Shown here: positions 21,880 through 29,965 of the stretch, one piece after another
Layout of the letters: each line of letters opens with the position of its first letter
How positions within the stretch are numbered: position 1 is the first letter of the stretch
Assembly: GCF_025961205.1 (NCBI RefSeq)
Contig: NZ_JAOQNH010000001.1
Coordinates: forward strand, 1,822,001-1,886,000
Direction of reading: 5' to 3'
DNA: 64,000 nucleotides
Source: Azospirillum fermentarium
Lineage (GTDB): Bacteria; Pseudomonadota; Alphaproteobacteria; Azospirillales; Azospirillaceae
The notes under the pieces: generated by a model
Databases searched by the model: none
What the model saw: only the letters and a program-made list of their open reading frames with translations
What the model was told of the DNA's origin: nothing
Position numbers and translations under genes: made by a program

Positions 21880-22586
21880 GCACCCAGGGGAGCACGCACG
21901 GCGACACGCTGGAACGGACACGGGATCGGATCCTCGAATCGGTGTTGCCCAACGTGGTGTTCGACGGCTGGAGCGACGACGCCCTGCTGGACGGCGCCCG
22001 CATGGCCGACGCCGATCCCCTGACCGTCCGCCGCGCCTTCCCCGGCGGTGTGGAGGAGCTGATCGAGCATTTCGCCGCCTGGACCGACCGGGCGATGCTG
22101 GACGCCATGCAGGCTCACGCGCCGGACGGGATGCGCACCCATGAAAAGATCCGGCTGGCGCTGGTCTGCCATTTCCAGGTGCTGGAGCCGCACCGGGAAG
22201 CGGTGCGCCGGCTGATCGCCCATCTGGCCATGCCGCGCAACGTGGCGCTGGGGCTGCGGCTGCTGCACCGGACGGTGGACACCATCTGGTACGCCGCGGG
22301 CGACGCCGCCACCGACTTCAACCATTACAGCAAGCGCGCCCTTCTGGCCGGGGTGTTGAGTTCCGCGACCTTCTTCTGGCTGGACGACGCGTCGGAGGAT
22401 CGGGCCGACACCTGGGCCTTCATCGACCGCCGTCTGGCCGATGTGGCCGGAATCGGCAAGGCCACCTCGGCGGTGAAGACGGTCACCGGTTTTCTGTCGC
22501 ACCTGCCGTCCCCGGCCCGCTTCGCCCGCCAGATCCGCCAGCGCACCGGCCGCAGCGGCGGCCAGACGACCACCCATATGTCGTGA
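21876..22586 (+). CDS. COQ9 family protein (ubiquinone biosynthesis)
   Basis: A 236-residue protein of the COQ9 family, which has a TetR-like fold that binds lipids and, in mitochondria, presents ubiquinone intermediates to Coq7. The sequence shows RDRILESVLPNVVFDGWSDD at the start. In the body it has HEKIRLALVCHFQVLEPHRE, then RLLHRTVDTIWYAAGD and DFNHYSKRALLAGVLSSATF, which are the signature of the family. It overlaps def by four bases. In alphaproteobacteria COQ9 homologues are thought to act in aerobic ubiquinone synthesis. Confidence 0.9.
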   Translation: MSTQGSTHGDTLERTRDRILESVLPNVVFDGWSDDALLDGARMADADPLTVRRAFPGGVEELIEHFAAWTDRAMLDAMQAHAPDGMRTHEKIRLALVCHFQVLEPHREAVRRLIAHLAMPRNVALGLRLLHRTVDTIWYAAGDAATDFNHYSKRALLAGVLSSATFFWLDDASEDRADTWAFIDRRLADVAGIGKATSAVKTVTGFLSHLPSPARFARQIRQRTGRSGGQTTTHMS

Positions 22587-22599
22587 GGTTTCGCCCTTG

Positions 22600-22628
22600 C
22601 CCCCCTCTCCCCGGTGGGACGAGGGGGG
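22600..22628. terminator. Bidirectional hairpin between COQ9 and TfoX-N genes
   Basis: An 8-bp outer stem CCCCCCTC / GAGGGGGG (22600-22607 with 22621-22628) encloses an inner TCCC / GGGA stem. It sits between convergent genes, 13 bases after one stop and 10 before the other. It belongs to the same C/T-rich hairpin family as 10677 and 34524. Confidence 0.65.
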
Positions 22629-22638
22629 GGTATCAGCG

Positions 22639-22992
22639 TCACTCCGCCTTCTTCTTCCGGGCGCGCTTCTTCGCCGCCGCCCGCAGGCCGGCGTCGAAGG
22701 CGGGGCGGGTCCAGGACAGCAGCTCCGCCCGGTCGTCCAGCGCCGATTCGGGCACCGGGTAATAGGACAGCGCCGTGGGCTTGTCGGCAAAGGGACGGAA
22801 CGGCTCCAGCCCGGCGTCGAGAAACGCCGGGCGGTTCTGGTCGTCGGCCTTGACGTAGAAAACGCCCTCGGAGATCAGGGCGAACGGCACGCGGTCGCAG
22901 TACAGGCAGTATCCGCCGAACATCCGCCGTACGGTGATCTCGCCCATGGGCGCCAGCATCTCACAGATGTGGGCGGCGAGATCATCCAGCAC
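22639..22992 (-). CDS. TfoX N-terminal domain protein
   Basis: A 117-residue protein consisting only of the TfoX N-terminal domain (PF04993). Family features are ITVRRMFGGYCLYCDRVPFA at about residues 19-38, GVFYVKADD and the central LSYYPVPESALDD. The tail is Lys/Arg-rich (AAKKRARKKKAE). In Haemophilus TfoX controls competence, but stand-alone N-domain proteins in alphaproteobacteria have no established role. It follows sspB on the same strand with a 12-base gap. Confidence 0.85.
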   Translation of the reverse strand: MLDDLAAHICEMLAPMGEITVRRMFGGYCLYCDRVPFALISEGVFYVKADDQNRPAFLDAGLEPFRPFADKPTALSYYPVPESALDDRAELLSWTRPAFDAGLRAAAKKRARKKKAE

Positions 22993-23004
22993 GGCGCCGT
23001 CCGC

Positions 23005-23493
23005 TCACTGCTTCTTGCGGAAAGCGTCCAGGGCCACCACTTCACCGCGCTTGGGCGCCTCTTCCTTGTCCTCGTCCGGAGGGGAGTCGGTGGCCGGGTG
23101 GGGCGGAATGGCTTCCAGGTCCACCTCGTCCTCGGCGTTCAGCGGCTGGAACTGCAGGGCGAAATTCACCGACGGGTCGGCAAAGGTGGTGATGGCGGCG
23201 AACGGCACGACCAGCCGTTCGTGCTTGTTGTGGAAGCTCAGCGTGACGGCAAAATGATCGTCCATCACCTCCAGCCCATAATACTGGTACTGGAGAACGA
23301 TGGTCATCTCGTTGGGGTACTGTTCGCTGAGGTACGAGGGAACAGCCACGCCCGGATAGCCGGTGCGGAAAGTCAGGTAGAAATGGTGGTTGCCCGGCAT
23401 GCCGGCGTCCTCCACCTCTTTCAGGGCGTCGCGCACGACCCCCCGCAGGGCGGATTCGACCATTTTCTCGTAACGAAGCGGCTCTTTGGGCAT
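23005..23493 (-). CDS. sspB: SspB-alpha, ClpXP adaptor for ssrA-tagged proteins
   Basis: A 162-residue adaptor that delivers tmRNA-tagged proteins to the ClpXP protease. The N-terminal substrate-binding domain includes YEKMVESALRGVVRDALKEV, then HHFYLTFRTGYPGVAVPSYL, PNEMTIVLQYQYYGLEV and FHNKHERLVVPFAAITTFADP. An acidic Pro-rich linker leads to the C-terminal ClpX-binding tail GEVVALDAFRKKQ. The ATG at 23493 gives the conserved MPKEPLRYEKMV start. The gene encoding the tag RNA, ssrA, lies immediately upstream on the same strand, which is a direct functional link. Confidence 0.94.
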   Translation of the reverse strand: MPKEPLRYEKMVESALRGVVRDALKEVEDAGMPGNHHFYLTFRTGYPGVAVPSYLSEQYPNEMTIVLQYQYYGLEVMDDHFAVTLSFHNKHERLVVPFAAITTFADPSVNFALQFQPLNAEDEVDLEAIPPHPATDSPPDEDKEEAPKRGEVVALDAFRKKQ

Positions 23494-23544
23494 GTTCTGG
23501 CGCAACCTTGGCCGAATAAGACGAGGGAAGTGTGGGCCTTCTGT

Positions 23545-23865
23545 TGCTAGGCGGCCCACGGCCCCACCTTAGAGTGCTACCCCCAAGGGATTGAGGTCGA
23601 TCACCTTAACCGCATTACGCGGCGACGGCGACCGGAGCAACGTTGTCGTTGGCAACTATTGCAATGGCCCGATAACGGCGGAACCATGCCGAGCGAAAAC
23701 CGTGTCTTTACCACGCGCGTCGATCCTATTTCGCCCCCATCACGGCCTTTAGCAGAGGCCCCCTCCGTGCGGAGGGTGATGGTGGAGGCGCCGGGTACCG
23801 CCCCCGGGTCCGCTACGCTTATTCCACAAGGCGTTTATCGCCATAGCCGGCTTGCACCGGCCCCC
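23545..23865 (-). ncRNA. ssrA: Two-piece (circularly permuted) tmRNA
   Basis: This is transfer-messenger RNA, which rescues stalled ribosomes and tags their products. In alphaproteobacteria the gene is permuted, with the acceptor piece encoded first. On the minus strand the acceptor piece ends GCGCCTCCACCA, with the encoded CCA at 23782-23780. The coding piece starts GGGGGCGAAATAGGATCGAC at 23738. The two ends pair as a seven-base acceptor stem, and the third pair is G-U, the alanine identity element. The coding piece contains the tag frame. The outer limits (about 23545 and 23865) are approximate because the mature ends facing the P2 helix cannot be fixed by eye. Confidence 0.92.
23615..23653 (-). 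other. tmRNA proteolysis-tag reading frame
   Basis: Following the resume-site context TAGTT, the minus strand reads GCC AAC GAC AAC GTT GCT CCG GTC GCC GTC GCC GCG TAA. This encodes ANDNVAPVAVAA and stop, to which tmRNA-borne alanine is added. The ANDN start is what SspB-alpha recognises. The C-terminal AVAA matches the ClpX degron style (hydrophobic-A-A). Confidence 0.93.
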
Positions 23866-24015
23866 GTAATATAGGGACTTTCGTGCGCCATGGAAAGGGG
23901 GCAGTGACACCCTTCGCTCAACAGGCCGGGCGGCATACCCCCCATGACGGTTGGGGCAGACACGCCGGAACCGGATCTGTATAGAGTGCGCCCCAGTCAT
24001 AAGGCCGGAGTTCCC

Positions 24016-24954
24016 ATGTCCATCACCCCCGATCAGCGCGCCGACATCGACCGGGCGCGCGCCGCGTCCGCCGCCACCCGCCGGGCCACCGTGCCCGCCC
24101 TGGAAGAGATCCTGTACGAGCCGCTGCCGGTGCTGGACCACGGCTTCGTGCGGGTCATCGACTATATGGGTGACGATGCCGCCGTGGTGCAGGCCGCCCG
24201 CGTGTCCTATGGCAAGGGCACGAAGAAGGTCAGCGAGGATGCCGGCCTCATCAAGTATCTGATGCGCCACCGCCACTCGACCCCGTTCGAGATGTGCGAG
24301 ATCAAGTTCCACGTCAAGCTGCCCATCTTCGTGGCGCGGCAGTGGATCCGTCACCGCACCGCCAACGTCAACGAATATTCGGCGCGCTATTCCATCCTCG
24401 ACCGCGAATTCTACATCCCGGCGCCCGAACATCTGGGCGCCCAGTCCGCCGACAACCGCCAGGGCCGCGGCGCGGTGCTGGAGGGGGAGGAGGCCGCGCG
24501 CGTCATGGCCCTGCTGCGTCAGGACGCCGAGACCTGCTACGCCCATTACGAGTCGATGCTGAACCTGGACGCCGAGGGCAACCCCGCCGACCCGGATGCC
24601 CAGGGGCTGGCGCGCGAACTGGCGCGCATGAACCTGCCGCTGAATTTCTATACCCAGTGGTATTGGAAGGTTGACCTGCACAACCTTCTGCATTTTCTCT
24701 CGCTCCGGGCCGACGGCCACGCCCAGTACGAGATCCGCGTGTACGCCGAGGCCATGCTGGACGTGGTGAAGCGCTGGGTGCCGGCGGTGTTCGACGCCTT
24801 CAGCGAATACCGCATGGGCGGCGCCCACCTGTCGCGCACCGGGCTGGATGTGGTCAAGCGCCTGCTGGCCGGCGAACCGGTGACGCAGGAAAGCAGCGGG
24901 CTCAGCAAGCGCGAATGGCGGGAGCTGATGGACTCGCTGGGCCGCCCGGCCTGA
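24016..24954 (+). CDS. thyX: Flavin-dependent thymidylate synthase
   Basis: A 312-residue ThyX that methylates dUMP to dTMP using methylene-tetrahydrofolate and FAD/NADPH. The family motif RHRx7S is [11 protein letters not shown] at residues 112-122. [20 protein letters not shown] precedes it, and [19 protein letters not shown] near residue 215 is also typical. The frame is open from 23944, but the ATG at 24016 is favoured by the upstream GGAG and by family length. It sits alone, divergent from the tmRNA gene. Presence of ThyX suggests that the classical ThyA may be absent from the genome. Confidence 0.97.
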   Translation: MSITPDQRADIDRARAASAATRRATVPALEEILYEPLPVLDHGFVRVIDYMGDDAAVVQAARVSYGKGTKKVSEDAGLIKYLMRHRHSTPFEMCEIKFHVKLPIFVARQWIRHRTANVNEYSARYSILDREFYIPAPEHLGAQSADNRQGRGAVLEGEEAARVMALLRQDAETCYAHYESMLNLDAEGNPADPDAQGLARELARMNLPLNFYTQWYWKVDLHNLLHFLSLRADGHAQYEIRVYAEAMLDVVKRWVPAVFDAFSEYRMGGAHLSRTGLDVVKRLLAGEPVTQESSGLSKREWRELMDSLGRPA

Positions 24955-24983
24955 CCGAACGATCAAAACAGGGGGAACGAGGG

Positions 24984-25955
24984 ATGAGCATGATGCGCGT
25001 TATGGCCGGGGCGGCCATGGCTCTGGCGCTGGCCGGCGGTGCGGTTTCGGTTCAGGCGGCGGACGGCAAGACCGTCGCCATCACCGCCATCGTCGAGCAC
25101 CCGGCCCTGGACGCGGTGCGGGACGGCGTGATCGCCGCGCTGGATCAGGCGGGGTACAAGGCCGGCGCCGGCCTGACCATCGAGTTCCAGAGCGCCCAGG
25201 GCAACCCGGCCACCGCCGCCCAGATCGCCCGCCGCTTCGCCGGCATGAAGCCCGACGTGATCGTGCCCATCGCCACCCCCTCGGCCCAGGCGGTGGCGGC
25301 GGCCACCCGCGACCTGCCGGTGGTGTTCTCGGTGGTGACCGACCCGGTGGGGGCGCAGATCGTCAAGTCGCTGGACGCCCCCGGCGCCAACATCACCGGC
25401 GTGTCCGACATGGCCCCGGTGGCCGACCATCTGGCCTTGATCAAGGAGATCGTGCCGGCGGCCACGCGCGTGGGCGTGGTGTTCAACCCCGGCGAGACCA
25501 ACTCCGTCTCCATGATCAAGGTGTTGAAGGACGCCGCGGCCAAGAGCGGCATGACGGTGGTGGAGGCCGCAGCCCCCAAATCCGCCGACGTGCAGACCGC
25601 CGCCCGCAGTCTGGTGGGCAAGGTGGATGCGGTGTACGTGCCGCTGGACAACACGGTGGTGTCGGCGCTGGAGGGGCTGCTGGCCGTGGGCGTCCAGTCC
25701 AAGCTGCCGGTGTTTTCCGCCGACAGCGACAGCGTGGCCCGCGGTGCCGTCGCCACCATCGGGTTCAATTACCGTCAGGTGGGCGAACAGACCGGCGCCA
25801 TGGTGGCCCGCGTGCTGAAGGGCGAGAAGCCCGGCGCCATCCCGGTGGAGATGGCCCGCGGCTCCGATCTGGTGGTCAACGCCAAGGCTGCCGCGGCCAT
25901 GGGCGTGACGCTGCCGGACTCGGTGACCAAGCGCGCCTCCAAGATTCTTCCCTGA
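24984..25955 (+). CDS. ABC transporter substrate-binding protein (PF04392, TrpX type)
   Basis: A 323-residue periplasmic binding protein with a Sec signal peptide (cleavage near AVSVQAADG, residue about 25). It belongs to the ABC_sub_bind family, as shown by VAITAIVEHPALDAVRDGVI, FMPDVIVPIAT-like (MKPDVIVPIATPSAQAV), VFSVVTDPVGAQIV, ANITGVSDM and the C-terminal NYRQVGEQTGAMVARVLKGE. Characterised members bind aromatic amino acids in Gram-positive bacteria, but the ligand here is unknown. GGGGGAACGAGGG precedes the ATG at 24984. The permease and ATPase follow as one operon. Confidence 0.9.
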   Translation: MSMMRVMAGAAMALALAGGAVSVQAADGKTVAITAIVEHPALDAVRDGVIAALDQAGYKAGAGLTIEFQSAQGNPATAAQIARRFAGMKPDVIVPIATPSAQAVAAATRDLPVVFSVVTDPVGAQIVKSLDAPGANITGVSDMAPVADHLALIKEIVPAATRVGVVFNPGETNSVSMIKVLKDAAAKSGMTVVEAAAPKSADVQTAARSLVGKVDAVYVPLDNTVVSALEGLLAVGVQSKLPVFSADSDSVARGAVATIGFNYRQVGEQTGAMVARVLKGEKPGAIPVEMARGSDLVVNAKAAAAMGVTLPDSVTKRASKILP

Positions 25956-25992
25956 AGGCAAGATCCTTCCCGAAAGGACGGTTGCGTCGATC

Positions 25993-26886
25993 ATGAGTGA
26001 CATCGCCTTTTTCGGGGCCGTCGAAATCGGGCTGGTCTATGCCCTGGTGGCGCTGGGCGTGTTCCTGTCGTTCCGGGTGCTGGACTTTCCCGACCTGACG
26101 GTGGACGGCAGCTTTCCGTTGGGGGCGGCGGTGGCGGCGACGCTGATCGTCGCCGGCGCCAACCCGTGGGCCGCCACCCTGGCCGCGGTGCTGGCCGGGG
26201 CGGGGGCGGGGCTGGTGACGGCGGTCTTGAACCTGCGGTTCCACATTCTGCACCTGCTGGCCAGCATCCTGACCATGATCGCGCTGTTCTCGATCAACCT
26301 GCGGGTCATGGGGCGGCCCAACGTCGCCATCCTGATGCAGGACACGGTGCTGACGCCCTTTTACGGGCTGGGGCTGCCGGAACACATCGTCCGCCCGCTG
26401 CTGGTGCTGGCCTTCGTGGCGGTGACGGTGCTGCTGCTGGCGTGGTTCCTGTCCACCGAGGCGGGGCTGGCCATGCGGGCCACCGGCGTCAACGCCCGCA
26501 TGGCCCGCGCCCAGGGCATCGACACCGGGCGGCAGGTGGGTTTCGGCATCGCCCTGTCCAACGGGCTGGTGGGGCTGGCCGGCGCGCTGTTCGCCCAGAC
26601 CAACGGCTTTGCCGACGTGACCACCGGCATGGGCACCATCGTGGTGGGGCTGGCGGCGGTGATCGTCGGCGAAACCGTGCTGCCGCTGAAGGGCATGGTG
26701 TGGGCGCTGGCCGCCTGTGTGGTGGGGTCGATCCTCTACCGGCTGGCGGTGCAGTTCGCCCTGTCGGCGGACGCCATCGGGCTTCAGGCTTCCGACCTCA
26801 ACCTCGTCACGGCGGTGCTGGTGGCGGTGGCGCTGATCCTGCCGCGGCTGAAGGCCAGGCGCAAAACCCGGAGGGCGGCGGCATGA
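25993..26886 (+). CDS. ABC transporter permease (branched-chain type, BPD_transp_2)
   Basis: A 297-residue polytopic membrane protein of the LivH-like permease family with about eight helices. The stretch LDFPDLTVDGSFPLGAAVAA near residue 35 and GLRMRATGVN-like (GLAMRATGVNARMARAQGI) near residue 160 are typical of permeases partnered with PF04392 binding proteins. It begins 37 bases after the binding-protein gene and overlaps the ATPase gene by ATGA. Confidence 0.92.
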   Translation: MSDIAFFGAVEIGLVYALVALGVFLSFRVLDFPDLTVDGSFPLGAAVAATLIVAGANPWAATLAAVLAGAGAGLVTAVLNLRFHILHLLASILTMIALFSINLRVMGRPNVAILMQDTVLTPFYGLGLPEHIVRPLLVLAFVAVTVLLLAWFLSTEAGLAMRATGVNARMARAQGIDTGRQVGFGIALSNGLVGLAGALFAQTNGFADVTTGMGTIVVGLAAVIVGETVLPLKGMVWALAACVVGSILYRLAVQFALSADAIGLQASDLNLVTAVLVAVALILPRLKARRKTRRAAA

Positions 26887-27680
26887 TCGAGGTCAAGGAT
26901 CTCCACGTCACCTTCAACCCCGGCACGCCGCTGGAAAAGCCGGCGCTGCGTGGCGTGAGCGTGACCATTCCCGAGGGGCAGTTCGTCACCGTCATCGGCT
27001 CCAACGGAGCGGGGAAGTCCACCTTTCTCGGCGCGCTGGCCGGCGACGTGCTGGCCGACGGCGGCTTCATCGCCATCGACGGCACCGACGTCACCCGCTG
27101 GCCCACCCCGCGGCGGGCCGGGCTGGTGGCCCGCGTGTTCCAGGATCCGCTGGCCGGAAGCTGCGCCACCCTGACCATCGAGGAGAACATGGCCCTGGCC
27201 GCCGCCCGCGGGCGCCGCCGGGGTCTGTCGCCGGCACTGGGCCATGGCCGGCGGGCGCTGTTCCGTGACCGCATCGCGGCCTTGGGGCTGAGGCTGGAAG
27301 ACCGGCTGGGCGACCGCATGGGCCTGCTGTCCGGCGGGCAGCGGCAGGCGGTCAGCCTGGTGATGGCGGCGCTGTCGGGATCGAAGATCCTGCTGCTGGA
27401 CGAGCACACGGCGGCGCTCGATCCCGGCACGGCGGAATTCGTGCTGCAGCTCACCCGCCGGGTGGTGGACGAGAACCGCCTGACCGCGCTGATGGTCACC
27501 CACAGCATGCGCCAGGCGCTGGATTACGGCCACCGCACGCTGATGCTGCACGAAGGGCGCATCGCGCTGGACGTGGCCGGAGAGGAGCGGGCGGGGCTGG
27601 ACGTGCCGCACCTGCTGGCCCTGTTCGCCCGCCAGCGCGGCGGCGCGGAGATCACCGACGATGCGCTGCTGATGGGGTAA
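26883..27680 (+). CDS. ABC transporter ATP-binding protein
   Basis: A 265-residue ATPase. Walker A is GSNGAGKST at about residues 40-48, the signature is LSGGQRQ near 152 and Walker B is ILLLDEHTAALDP, with the switch His in VTHSM. It energises the importer encoded by the two preceding genes. The ATG at 26883 lies inside the permease stop (ATGA), which indicates translational coupling. The last gene of the unit, it is convergent with the chorismate-mutase-like gene. Confidence 0.94.
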   Translation: MIEVKDLHVTFNPGTPLEKPALRGVSVTIPEGQFVTVIGSNGAGKSTFLGALAGDVLADGGFIAIDGTDVTRWPTPRRAGLVARVFQDPLAGSCATLTIEENMALAAARGRRRGLSPALGHGRRALFRDRIAALGLRLEDRLGDRMGLLSGGQRQAVSLVMAALSGSKILLLDEHTAALDPGTAEFVLQLTRRVVDENRLTALMVTHSMRQALDYGHRTLMLHEGRIALDVAGEERAGLDVPHLLALFARQRGGAEITDDALLMG

Positions 27681-27692
27681 GGGGGCGGGCCG

Positions 27693-28670
27693 TCACTCCC
27701 CCGCCGTCAGGGGGGCGGCATAGCCGCCCACCGCCACCACCCGCCACAGAACCCCCGACGCCGGGTCGGGTTCCGGCGGCAGGGTTTCGGGTTTGTCGGC
27801 TTCCACCAGGAAGCCGCGGCCCGAATCGATATCCCCCTGGTCCAGCACCGATACCCCGCGCCAGCCCAGAACGCCGAGCGCCGTGCCCGCGGCCTTGGCC
27901 GAGGTGCCGGAATCGGCATCCACCGCCAGCAACAGCCTGTCCCGGCCCGACGGGTCGGCGTCGAACGGCGCCACCACGAATCCGGTGGCCCGCACATGGC
28001 CGGGGGCGGGGGGAAGGAAGGGCAGGCGGGCCACCACCCGCAGCCGCCGCCCGTTCACCGGCTCCAGCAGGCGGCGCCACCAGCGGTTCGAGTCGTCGCC
28101 CGAGTCCAGCTCGACCACCCCCACATGGGCCTGATCGGTGGCCACCATCTCCAGAAGCGCGTCGGGGGTGCGGGCGCGGACCATGGTCATGCCGGTGCCG
28201 AAATACTCCACCGCCAGCGGGGCGGCGATGGTCTCGTGCCCGGCAAAGGCCACGGTCAGCGTCTGTTCCACCCGAATCGACGCACCGATGATCTCGGTCC
28301 AGATGCGCGCCAGCGCCGTGGACGGCAGCGGCCCGCGGTTGTCCACCGCCAGCCGCCGCAGCAGCGCGGCCTGCCGCCCCGGCTGGAAGCCGCCGGGCTG
28401 GGCCTTGTCCGGCTCCACCCGCTGCAAGGCTTCCGCCGTCAGGGCGGCCCGCTGGTTCAAAAGCCCGAGAATTTGCGAATCCACCGTGTCGATCACCCCC
28501 TGGATCTCGGCCAGCGGGCGCGGCCCGGCCGGGGCGAGGGGCGGGATCAACTCGGCGGCGGACGACGGATCCGGCGGCGGGACCGGCACCGGAATGTGGG
28601 ACGGCTCCTGGGCGGAAACGGGCAGGGCAAGCACCGTCAGCAGGGCTGCGGCGGACAGGATCGGGCGCAT
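27693..28670 (-). CDS. Exported chorismate-mutase-like protein
   Basis: A 325-residue protein with a signal peptide (MRPILSAAALLTVLALPVSA then QEP) and a Pro-rich linker. An AroQ-type chorismate mutase-like domain follows at about residues 50-145 (DTVDSQILGLLNQRAALTAE, then FQPGRQAALLRRLAVDNRG and ARIWTEIIGASIRVEQTLTV). The C-terminal half resembles the extended form found with cytosolic chorismate mutases of Rhodospirillales. The first catalytic Arg usual in the opening helix (RREID) is missing here (IQGVIDTVDS), so activity is doubtful. The ATG at 28670 makes a good signal peptide. It converges with the ABC importer, 12 bases apart. Confidence 0.75.
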   Translation of the reverse strand: MRPILSAAALLTVLALPVSAQEPSHIPVPVPPPDPSSAAELIPPLAPAGPRPLAEIQGVIDTVDSQILGLLNQRAALTAEALQRVEPDKAQPGGFQPGRQAALLRRLAVDNRGPLPSTALARIWTEIIGASIRVEQTLTVAFAGHETIAAPLAVEYFGTGMTMVRARTPDALLEMVATDQAHVGVVELDSGDDSNRWWRRLLEPVNGRRLRVVARLPFLPPAPGHVRATGFVVAPFDADPSGRDRLLLAVDADSGTSAKAAGTALGVLGWRGVSVLDQGDIDSGRGFLVEADKPETLPPEPDPASGVLWRVVAVGGYAAPLTAGE

Positions 28671-28736
28671 GCGGGCGGGTGGGGCAGGGCGGTGGAAACA
28701 GGCCGCCATGGTAGCATAGAACCGCCCCGCCCGCCG

Positions 28737-29651
28737 TCATCCCGCGGGCGTGACGCCGGGCGGGGCATGGGCGCGCAGACAATCCCCCAGCAGGCGCAGC
28801 TCCCCATCCCGCGGGCTGCCACGCCGCCACGCCAGCCCCATGCGCCGCGACGGGGCGGGGGCGGTGAAGGGACGGGTTTCCACGCCCGCGGGCGCGCGGG
28901 CGGCGGCCAGGGCCGGCAGCAGGGTGATGCCGATTCGCCCGGCCACCATCTCGCACAGGGTGTTGAGCGAGGTGCCGGCGAAACCGTCGCGGTCCCCGCC
29001 CCGTGCGTCAAAACCGCACACGGCCAGCGCCTGATCGCGGAAGCAATGCCCCTCTTCCAGCAGCAGCAGCCGCTCGCCCTGCAACGCGTCTTCGCTCAGG
29101 GACTCGTGGGCGGCCAGCGGGTGGCCGGCGGGCAGGGCCACATGGAACGGCTCGTCGAACAGCGGGGCCGATTCCAGCCCCGGATCGTCCACCGGCAGCG
29201 CCAGGATCAGCGCGTCCAGCCGCCCGGCCCGCAGCATGTCCAGAAGCCGGCCCGTCAGATCCTCCCGCAGCAGCAGCTTCAGATCCGGGTGCTCGGCGCG
29301 CAGGCACGGCAGAACCCCCGGCAGGTAATAGGGCGCCAGGGTGGGAATCACCCCCAGCCGCACTTCCCCCGACAGCGGTGCGCCCGCCCCGCGGGCGAAA
29401 GCGGCAAGATCGCTGACCTCCCCCAAAATCCGCCGGGCGCGGGCCACCACCTCCCGCCCTGCGGGCGTCAGCAGCACGCGGCGCTGGGTGCGTTCCACCA
29501 AGGCCACGCCCAGCGCGTCTTCCAACTGCTGGATCTGGGCGGACAGACTGGGCTGGCTGACGTGACAGGCCGATGCGGCGCGCCCGAAATGCAGCGTGTC
29601 GGCCACGGCCACGAGATAGCGGAGCTGGCGAAGGGTGACGGCATCAATCAT
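28737..29651 (-). CDS. oxyR: Hydrogen peroxide-sensing regulator OxyR
   Basis: A 304-residue LysR-family regulator. The DNA-binding domain reads LRQLRYLVAVADTLHFGRAA then HVSQPSLSAQIQQLEDALG. The sensing segment LLLLEEGHCFRDQALAVC places cysteines at C203 and C212, the same nine-residue spacing as the redox pair C199/C208 of E. coli OxyR. This makes peroxide sensing a strong inference. No catalase or peroxidase gene is adjacent. The upstream region is unusually long (314 bp) and rich in inverted repeats. Confidence 0.9.
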   Translation of the reverse strand: MIDAVTLRQLRYLVAVADTLHFGRAASACHVSQPSLSAQIQQLEDALGVALVERTQRRVLLTPAGREVVARARRILGEVSDLAAFARGAGAPLSGEVRLGVIPTLAPYYLPGVLPCLRAEHPDLKLLLREDLTGRLLDMLRAGRLDALILALPVDDPGLESAPLFDEPFHVALPAGHPLAAHESLSEDALQGERLLLLEEGHCFRDQALAVCGFDARGGDRDGFAGTSLNTLCEMVAGRIGITLLPALAAARAPAGVETRPFTAPAPSRRMGLAWRRGSPRDGELRLLGDCLRAHAPPGVTPAG

Positions 29652-29965
29652 CGGCCCTTCCTATCACAGCGGTTGGAAAAAACAATTGGACGGAGGCCGT
29701 TCGCCAGGGCATCGTTTGGAGACGTTCAAAACAGGCAAGCAGCCGGAAACAGACCATCGGCCGGACGGTTCCGAAAACACCGTTTCCGGCAAGTGCCGGC
29801 CAAACAGTTTGGTCTCGTTGCTTTTGCTTCTTTCTCCCGCCGGGTGCGCGGCGGGGGATCGGCCCGGAACCATCTCACCTTTGATCGGTGCTGGGATGGT
29901 TCCGTGGACGGGCGGGCGCCCTCATCTCCGGCCTCCTTGACGGTGCCCGCCCGCCCCTAAACCTG
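29652..29965. other. Gene-free region upstream of oxyR with inverted repeats
   Basis: No convincing gene. A 101-codon frame at 29635-29940 on the + strand lacks a ribosome-binding site and family resemblance. The region holds the oxyR promoter side near 29655-29690 (locally AT-rich), a hairpin GGAACCATC / GATGGTTCC at about 29868-29902 and a long GC-rich inverted repeat (GGGCGGGC / GCCCGCCC) at about 29909-29956. The latter may terminate the lysE-type transcript coming from the right. Confidence 0.5.

Noticed and set aside
23780..23865. Possible tRNA gene on the minus strand
   Set aside because: The encoded CCA and T-arm-like sequence belong to the tmRNA acceptor piece. There is no anticodon arm, and the 5' half of the acceptor stem lies in the coding piece at 23738.
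24016..24954. Suspected loss of a catalytic Ser in ThyX (RHRTAN instead of RHRTAS)
   Set aside because: The defining motif is RHRx7S, and the required Ser (S122) is present.
29635..29940. 101-codon open frame on the + strand upstream of oxyR
   Set aside because: No ribosome-binding site or recognisable domain. Most of it is intergenic inverted-repeat sequence.
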